NCBI GenBank assembly: GCA_029959085.1
Contig: JARWIR010000024.1
Coordinates: 17,658,296 to 17,722,295, forward strand
DNA: 64,000 nucleotides
Direction: 5' to 3'
Source of the DNA: Nemophila menziesii
Lineage: Eukaryota > Streptophyta > Magnoliopsida > Boraginales > Hydrophyllaceae
Shown: positions 57,461 to 64,000 of the stretch, in pieces
Numbering within the stretch: the stretch's first letter is position 1
Layout: each line of letters starts with the position of its first letter
Position numbers and translations under genes: made by a program
The notes under the pieces: model-generated
Database searches by the model: none
What the model saw: the letters and a program-made list of their open reading frames with translations, nothing else
Told to the model about the DNA's origin: nothing

Positions 57461-58754
57461 ATGGATTTAATTGATAAAAATGGAGAAATATGTCTAGCAG
57501 ACAGTGCGACAACGCATACAATTTTAAGAAATAAAATATATTTCTCTGATCTACAAACTTCTAAAGCAAATGTCAATACCATATCTGGTTTTAATAAGCA
57601 ATGCCATATATTCTAGTAGATCAAACAGAATCCTACTAAGCTTTAAGAATATTTGAGAAAATGGTTATCACATTGAAACCATGAACGGAAATAATAGAGA
57701 ATATCTCTATATTACATCGCTTATTTCTGGGAAAAAGAAAACGTTGGAAAAATTACCAGTATTATCTTCGGGATTATATTACACAAATATAAATCCAATT
57801 GAATCCAATAATATGGTCGCCCATAAAGTATCTGACCCAAGGATTTTTATTTTGTGGCATGATCGCCTAGGTCATCCGGGTGCCACAATGATGAGAAAAA
57901 TTATTGAAAATTCTCATGGACACCCTTTAAAGAACCAGAAAATTGTCCTACCAAGCGAATTATCGTGTACTACTTGTGCTCAAGGAAAACTAATTATTAG
58001 GCCATCCCCTACTAAAATTATAAATGAAACTCCTTCTTTCTTGGAGAGAATTCAAGGGGATATTTGTGGGCTTATTTTTCCATCTTGTGGACCATTTCGA
58101 TATTTTATGGTTCTAATTGATGCTTCAACACGTTGGTCACATGTGAGTTTGTTATCAACTCGTAATACTGCATTTTCAAAACTTCTTGCACAGATAATTC
58201 GATTACGTGCACAATTTCTGGATTATACAATCAAGAAAATCCGTCTTGATAATGCAGGCGAATTTACATCCCAAAGCTTTAATGACTATTGTGTATCTAT
58301 TGGGATAATAGTTGAGCATCCTGTGGCACATGTACATACACAAAATGGTTTAGCAGAATCTTTTATTAAAATACTGCAGTTGATTGCTAGACCATTACTT
58401 ATGAAAACTAAGTTGCATAGTTCTGCTTGGGGAAGTGCCATATTACATGCTGCAGCTCTGGTTTGAATTAGACCAACATCTTATCATAAATACTCCCCAT
58501 CTCAACTTGTGCTTGGGCATGAACCAAGTTTGTCCCACTTAAGAATCTTTAGTTGCGCGGTACATGTACCTATCGCTCCACCACAACGAACAAAAATGGG
58601 ACCACAAAGAAGATTGGGAATTTATATCGGCTTTGAATCTCCATCAATTATAAAATATGTTGAACCTTTAACTGGAGATCTATTTACAGCACGTTTTGCT
58701 GATGACCAATTTAATGAAACTCAATTCCCAATATTAGGAGGAGAAAAGAAATAG
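57461..58754 (+). pseudogene. Protease and integrase of the copia element
   Basis: The protease begins MDLIDKNGEICLADSATTHT, with the active-site Asp-Ser-Ala, and breaks at a stop near 57617. The integrase frame (57681-58466) has the zinc-binding part WHDRLGHPG with SCTTCAQGK, then the catalytic core: QGDICG, MVLIDASTRWSHV, RLDNAGEFTS and NGLAESFIK, giving the D-D-E residues. A TGA at 58466 is followed by LGHEPSLSHLRIFSCAVHVP and the rest of the integrase end to 58754. At least two stops and one frameshift are present. Confidence 0.85.
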
Positions 58755-60907
58755 CTGGAAAAATCTCAAATTTCATGGAATGTATCATCTCTATATCATT
58801 TCGATCCTCGCACAAAGCAATCTGAACAAGAAGTTCAGAAAATTATACATTTGCAGAATGTTGCTAATCAACTTCCAGATGCATTCACTGATACAAAGAG
58901 AGTGACTAAGTCACATATACCAGCTGAAAATGCTTCTGCTCGAATTGATATTCCAGAAGAGCAATTAACTAGCGGATTAGCAAACGATTCATATACATGC
59001 TTAAAGCGTGGTAGACCTATCGGTTCCAAAGACAAAAATCCGCGAAAGAAAAAAGAACAAAATCAGAGAGATGGCAACTCAGAGATTGTTAACAATCCTG
59101 TAAATAACTCGATTTGTGAAATAGCTGAAACGGAAACTTCAGCCGAGACTCAAACACTTGAAAATTTAAATTTTGATAATGAAGAGATCTCGATGAACTA
59201 TGTCGCTACATGAATAAGATGGAACCGAAATAAAATCCATATTGATCAAATATTCTCATATAAAGTTGCTACTGATTTAATGCATGAAAGCGAGGATCTT
59301 GAACCGAAATCAGTTCAAGAATGTCAACGTAGAAATGATTGGCCAAAATGGAAAGACGCAATTCAGGCCGAATTAGACTCACTCGCAAAACGAAAAGTTT
59401 TTGGACCTATAGTCCAAACCCCTGAAAATGTAAGCCCTATAGGCTACAAGAGGGTATTCAACGTAATGAAAACAATGAGATTGTAAGATACAAGGCACGA
59501 CTTGTAGCACAAGGTTTTTCACAGAGACCTGGGATTGATTATGAAGAAACATACTCTCCCGTGGTGGATGCAATTACTCTTAGATTTTTCCTTAGTTTGG
59601 CAGTAACTGAAGGACTACATATGCATTTGATGGATGTGGTAACTGCATACCTCTACGGATCACTCGATAGTAACATTTTTATGAAAATACCACAAGGATT
59701 AAAAATGCCTGAAGCATATAGCGCATACCCACGGGAAAATTACTCGATCAAATTACAAAGATCCTTGTATGGATTAAAACAATCTGGACGAATGTGGTAT
59801 AATCGTCTTAGTACATACCTTCTCAAAGAAGGTTATATCAACAATCCCATTAGATCATGTGTTTTCATTAAAAAGTCTGATTCTGGATTTGTTATTATTG
59901 CGGTCTACGTTGATGATCTAAATCTAATAGGGACTCTTAAAGAGCTCACAATAGCAGCAGCTTATTTATGCAAGGAGTTTGAGATGAAAGATCTTGGTAA
60001 AACAAAATTTTGCCTTGGCTTACAAATTGAACATTTGACAGATGGAACTTTTGTCCACCAATCAGCATATGTTGAAAAAATCCTTAAGCGATTCAATATG
60101 GATAAATCTCATCCATTGAGTTCACCAATGGTTGTACGTTCACTCGATCCACAAAAGGATATTTTTCGTCCACGTGAAGATAACGAAGAAATTCTTGGCC
60201 CAGAAGTACAATATCTTAGTGCAATTGGTGCATTGATGTATCTTTCTAACAACACTCGTCCAGACATTTCCTTTAGTGTAAATTTATTATCAAGATACAG
60301 TTCAGCACCAACAATGAGACACTGGAATGGAATTAAACACATACTTCGTTATATTCGTGGAACTCACGATATGGGATTGCTATATTCAAAACATCATAAA
60401 TCCAAATTGATTGGTTATGCAGATGCTGGATATTTATCTGACCCACATAAAGGAAGATCGCAAACTGGATATCTATTCACCTTTGGGGGCACTGCTATCT
60501 CATGGCGCTCTACAAAACAAACCATTTCCGCTACATCTTCAAATCATGCTGAGATACTTGCACTTCACGAGGCAAGTCGAGAATGCGTTTGACTAAGATC
60601 ATTGACTCAACATATTCAAGGCGAATGCAACCTTTCAACGAACAAACAAATTCCGACAATACTATACGAAGATAATGCAGCTTGTATCGCTCAAGTCATA
60701 GGAGGCTTCATCAAAGGTGACCGAACCAAGCACATCTCACCAAAGTTTTTCTTTACACATGAACTCCAGAAGAAATGTGAAATAGATGTTCATCAAGTTC
60801 GCTCAAGCGACAATTTGGTTGATTTATTCACAAAGGCATTACCCACATCTACATTTAAGAAATTGCGACACAAGATTGGTATGCATCGACTTCAAGACCT
60901 TCTTTGA
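58755..60907 (+). pseudogene. Reverse transcriptase and RNase H of the copia element
   Basis: 58851-59213 is a charged linker with GRPIGSKDKNPRKKK. RT starts near 59280 (WPKWKDAIQAELDSLAKRKV) with a frameshift near 59475, then VARLVAQGFSQRPGIDYEET-type text. The main frame 59561-60592 has LMDVVTAYLYGSLD, QRSLYGLKQSGRMWYNRL, and the catalytic YVDD at 59906-59917. RNase H follows with LIGYADAGYLSDPHKGRSQT, and SATSSNHAEILALHEASREC. After a stop at 60592, 60602-60907 completes it (YEDNAACIAQ, RTKHISPKFFFTHEL, DLFTKALP). The single open frame of 343 codons is the best-preserved part of the element. Confidence 0.88.
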
Positions 60908-61026
60908 GATGCTGACAAGAGGGGGAGACAAGCACACGCTACACTCTTTTTTCCTTCATCACTGTTTTGTCCTAATAGATTTTCCGGATAAAAGTTTTTA
61001 ACGAGGTAGTTCTAAGGATTGAATAT

Positions 61027-61037
61027 CCAAGGGGGAG
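61027..61037 (+). other. Polypurine tract of the copia element
   Basis: CCAAGGGGGAG lies directly before the 3' LTR's TGTTATAACC. An AAGGGGGAG-type tract is standard in plant copia elements. Confidence 0.85.
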
Positions 61038-61214
61038 TGTTATAACCCAATAAGTGGATAGTCAATCCAAGCCCATGGACTTGTAGTCAAGCCCATGAAG
61101 ACTAGGGTTAGGGTTACTTATTCTCTATATATAGGACTCTAATGATATGTAATTGTACGCTCTTTTCACTATCAATATAGTACTCTATTCTCCCTCTCTC
61201 TCATATTCATAACA
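61038..61214 (+). repeat. 3' LTR of the copia element
   Basis: 177 bp. It differs from the 5' LTR at four single bases by my reading, three transitions and one transversion. Confidence 0.95.
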
Positions 61215-61559
61215 TGTAGTAATTTTTTGTAGAAGGATAAATATGAAATAGGTGTTCTTTACTCCCTGTGTTAAAAAATGGCATGAAAGGTCCTATGGCT
61301 ATGGATCAACTTAACATTACTATTGTTTTCATTTTTCTGCAAATTACTTTATTCTTTCATTGAGTATTTCTCCAATTAATAACAGAGTACGGTGAGTATT
61401 GTAATATTCAGTGTTTAATACGTAAAGACATGAAATTCTCTCTAATTCTCATTTGCACAGGCAATGGATAAAGAATTAGATCAAGGTATTATTTTCATTT
61501 GAGAGATCTGGACCAACCTATGATATTGCTACTGTAAAATCATGTTCAAATACAATTTA

Positions 61560-62200
61560 ATTTTTTTTTTTGCATACATGAGAGGCTATAAAGCCGTTAA
61601 GAACAAAAGATTACAAGTAGAACAAGAGTTCTTTATTGACTATCTAGTACAACTCTACTAGTTGCATACTCATTCCTATCTCGTGTAATCATTTTCCAAA
61701 GATAATCAGGTGGTTCAATAAACACCACCGTTTGAGTATGATGCAAAGCTCCTTCTCTTGCAAGTCTATCCGCACAATAATTAGCTTCTCGATACACATA
61801 AGCAAGCTCAATATTCGGGAATTCACAAAATAACGCACAACACTCTTTTGCAATTGAAACATACCGACTACCCAAACTCCCACCGCCCTTCACTAGCGCA
61901 TGGAGTTTCCCCGAGTCCAACTCATAACGAGTAGAGCTCCCACTGCCCTTCACTAGCGCATGGAGCTCCTCCGAATCCGTTTCAATTACCATCTCTATGT
62001 AGCCATTATTGCAAGCCCATCTAAGACCATAATGTAATGCAAACAATTCCGAAATAAAAGGGGAAGCGAATTCACACGGACCCATAAAACCAGAAACACA
62101 TGATCCGTATTTATCTCGTAAAATTCCCCCAATACCTGCTAAATGCCTTGCTTTGAATAAACTTCCATCTATATTTAATTTTGTACCATAATTCTTATTT
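61560..62200 (-). pseudogene. LINE-4 3' fragment: RNase H with poly-A tail
   Basis: A 5'-truncated L1-type 3' end. Reading the minus strand from about 62195: LNIDGSLFKARHLAGIGGIL, then the open 150-codon frame 62085-61633 with SPFISELFALHYGLRWACNN, VIETDSEELHALVKG and YVYREANYCADRLAREGAL. This is the plant RVT_3 RNase H. A 60-bp in-frame tandem duplication repeats ELHALVKG as KLHALVKG. After the stop, the 3' leader ends in a run of 12-13 A on the minus strand (61560-61572). Confidence 0.8.
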
Positions 62201-62586
62201 TCAATAGTAGAATAAACGTTTTAACTTTATTTTAATCATTATTTACATTGCCAACATTCCAAGAATCCTGGTTAGCACTACACCCATACACACCAATTAG
62301 AATGATATAAATCATAATTCAAACACTATAAAATATTTAAAAGAATTTTAGGACAAACCTTAAAATTCTAATTTTCCAACAAATTGATTTGAAATTATAT
62401 TCAATCTATAAACTTATAAATCTGCATAATTTTATAATTTAGTAAAATTAATCAATGAATTATAAATTGGGGAGGACTAATTTTTTAATTGAGAGACTGT
62501 AATTTTTTTTCTTCATGTTTTTACCTATTTTAAAAAAAATTATAAAATTAAATTGTAAAGCTATCTCATGAGCTGCAACATCCCGC

Positions 62587-63278
62587 CAGGGGTGAGCACG
62601 GTTCGGTTCAGCTCGGTTTTTTACCGTAACCGATACCGATGATTCGGTTTTTAAAGGTGTCGATACCGAACCGAACGGTTTTTGTTGGTTCAGTTTTATC
62701 GGTTTTCGGTTCGCTATATGTTTGGTTTTTTTGGTTTTGGTATGTGTTTAATTTGATAGTTGGATGGATTTAAAAAGCGTTTACATGTAACATTTTATTT
62801 TTTCATATATGAAGTGTTTGATTTTCGTGTTATTGACCCATGTAAGAAATTTCATTTTAGGAACTCCAATATTACATATTAGTCGTAAATAAATAATTTC
62901 AAAGGAATATTTATACAATTTAATGTGTATGTTTTACCTTCAACAAATATTAATAATAAAATATATCGACTAAACTTATGTAATAATATGTTGCATATTA
63001 TAACATTTTTAGGGACGGTGTATGTCATATATGAATATTTTTGTTTTAAAAAATTACTCAATTTTCTATCACATTGTCATTAAATCTTCAAGAATATAAA
63101 TTAAATTCAAGAATGTCTTAGTTTTTGTATTTTTTCGGTTCGGTTTAACATAGAAAAACCGTACCGAACTTTTTCGGTTTTTTAAAAAGTTTATACCGAA
63201 ACGAACGGTTTTGTCGGTTTTCGTTTTTTCGGTTTTTTGGATCGGTTTGGATTTTCGGTTTTGTTTCGCTCACCCCTA
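62587..63278. mobile_element. hAT-like non-autonomous DNA element
   Basis: 692 bp. The left end is CAGGGGTGAGCACGGTTCGG and the right end reads, reversed, TAGGGGTGAGCGAAAC. Both ends carry dense CGGTT/AACCG motifs (TTCGGTTCAG, CCGAACCGAACGG, TTTTCGGTTCGG), the usual subterminal pattern of plant hAT elements with CAGGGGTG termini. The middle is AT-rich with no coding frame. The presumed 8-bp target duplication is imperfect (CATCCCGC against CACCCAGC). Confidence 0.68.
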
Positions 63279-64000
63279 CCACCCAGCCCTCCCCTCCATC
63301 TGCCTTTGACATCAATTCTATAATAATTGGATTTTTAGAATTTTTTACTTATATTAAAAAATTAAAATTAAAAAAATAAATTTAAAATAACCAATATCCC
63401 TAATTATAAAAAGAAAAAAAATTCAATACTTCATTAATAAGAGATTTAAAAAAACAAAATAAAATAAAATAAGTTTTTGTATTGAAATTCTAAATATAAC
63501 GATATATTGTGGAATCATTTTTTTATCTTAAATACTAATACTATTATGGAATGAAAGTAGTTCTCAATAAAGTTCACAATAAATATAAAAAAATCACACT
63601 AACAACCTATACTAATAACTGATTAAACTATACATATATCATAAAAAATGTGTGTGACCTATTAATAATAAGTCATGTAACATGTTAATGTTTGGAACTT
63701 TTTCGGCAAACAAAAAAAATAACTGAACCTTTTGGGAAAACTAATTTTAGATGGGTGCATTTCTTATAAGGTCTTGGTGACTATGTTATTGTCACAAAGG
63801 AACTCTGTATTCCTTTCTCTTCTAAAAAAACCTCTAAGATACTCATTGTCCTTATTATCCTTATAGTGTATATAAGACAAAAAAAAAATAGATACTTCTC
63901 TCTCCGTCATTATTAGTTTTTTCTCTTATCCATTATCAATAATCTCTTTCCTCCTTTATTATTTTTTCTCTCCCTCCTTCAATAACTATCAATATTGTCC
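63279..64000. other. AT-rich intergenic DNA, no gene seen
   Basis: No coding frame, repeat end or RNA gene recognised. The last 100 bp are CT-rich (TCTCTCTCCGTC, TCTCTCCCTCC) and could be the leader of a gene to the right, but nothing confirms this. Confidence 0.4.

Larger units (their letters stand above)
55560..61214 (+). mobile_element. Ty1/copia retrotransposon, full length but broken
   Basis: 5655 bp, bounded by 177-bp LTRs (TGTTATAACC to TCATAACA) and target duplication TGTAG (55555-55559 and 61215-61219). Domain order is gag, protease, integrase, reverse transcriptase, RNase H, which defines Ty1/copia. The LTRs differ at only four positions, so the insertion is fairly young, but every coding domain has stops or frameshifts. 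Confidence 0.95.

Noticed and set aside
1..64000. CRISPR arrays, bacterial operons, tRNA and rRNA genes
   Set aside because: No regularly spaced repeats, Shine-Dalgarno-led gene runs, tRNA-like cloverleaf or rRNA signature was seen. The DNA is plant nuclear.

Overview
This window is nuclear DNA from a flowering plant, most probably a eudicot. It is AT-rich, has canonical GT-AG introns, a eudicot-type intronless F-box gene, a plant-specific FLZ zinc-finger gene, and plant Ty3/gypsy (TGGCGCC primer site), Ty1/copia, L1-type, MULE and hAT-like elements. I cannot name the order or species from the sequence. There is no sign of bacterial, organellar or viral genome sequence.

Host genes are few. 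At the left edge is an intronless SKIP2/VFB-type F-box/LRR gene (57-1655, +), followed by a two-exon FLZ-type zinc-finger gene (2651-3103, -). A three-exon gene for a very proline-rich tandem-repeat protein lies at 28122-30635 (-). A 513-codon open frame of unknown nature lies at 7541-9082 (+). Nearly everything else is transposable-element sequence.

From 9.4 to 27.9 kb a single degraded L1-type LINE (+) has been cut three times by LTR elements of one related Athila-like Ty3/gypsy group: a solo LTR at 11137-12659, an internally deleted element at 13046-24266 that itself contains an opposite solo LTR at 19261-20798, and a more distant solo LTR at 26099-27726. Every insertion has a 5-bp target duplication and the LINE frame resumes across each one. 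The pattern repeats to the right: a reverse LINE remnant (31313-33381) is abutted by a solo LTR (33382-34908), and an old MULE transposase pseudogene (36.5-42.3 kb) is split by a 3.8-kb element with two LTRs (38267-42065). A third LINE (44044-46900, -) keeps ORF1 but has lost most of ORF2.

The most notable object is a MULE at 47202-54553, bounded by a perfect 9-bp target duplication and inverted repeats of about 261 and 283 bp. It holds a six-exon transposase gene (-) with all three catalytic acidic residues, a SWIM finger and a zinc knuckle, broken only by one extra A in an A10 run. It also holds three small accessory genes: a GRF zinc-finger protein with a C-terminal membrane anchor (+), a 121-residue protein with a basic nuclear-type motif (+), and a divergent GRF-like protein (-). 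Its inverted repeats carry a variable array of 11-bp motifs. It resembles MuDR or VANDAL in carrying non-transposase genes, but with a gene set I do not recognise as described.

The right end has a full-length but broken Ty1/copia element (55560-61214; two 177-bp LTRs, TSD TGTAG), a reverse LINE 3' fragment (about 61560-62200) and a hAT-like non-autonomous element (62587-63278).
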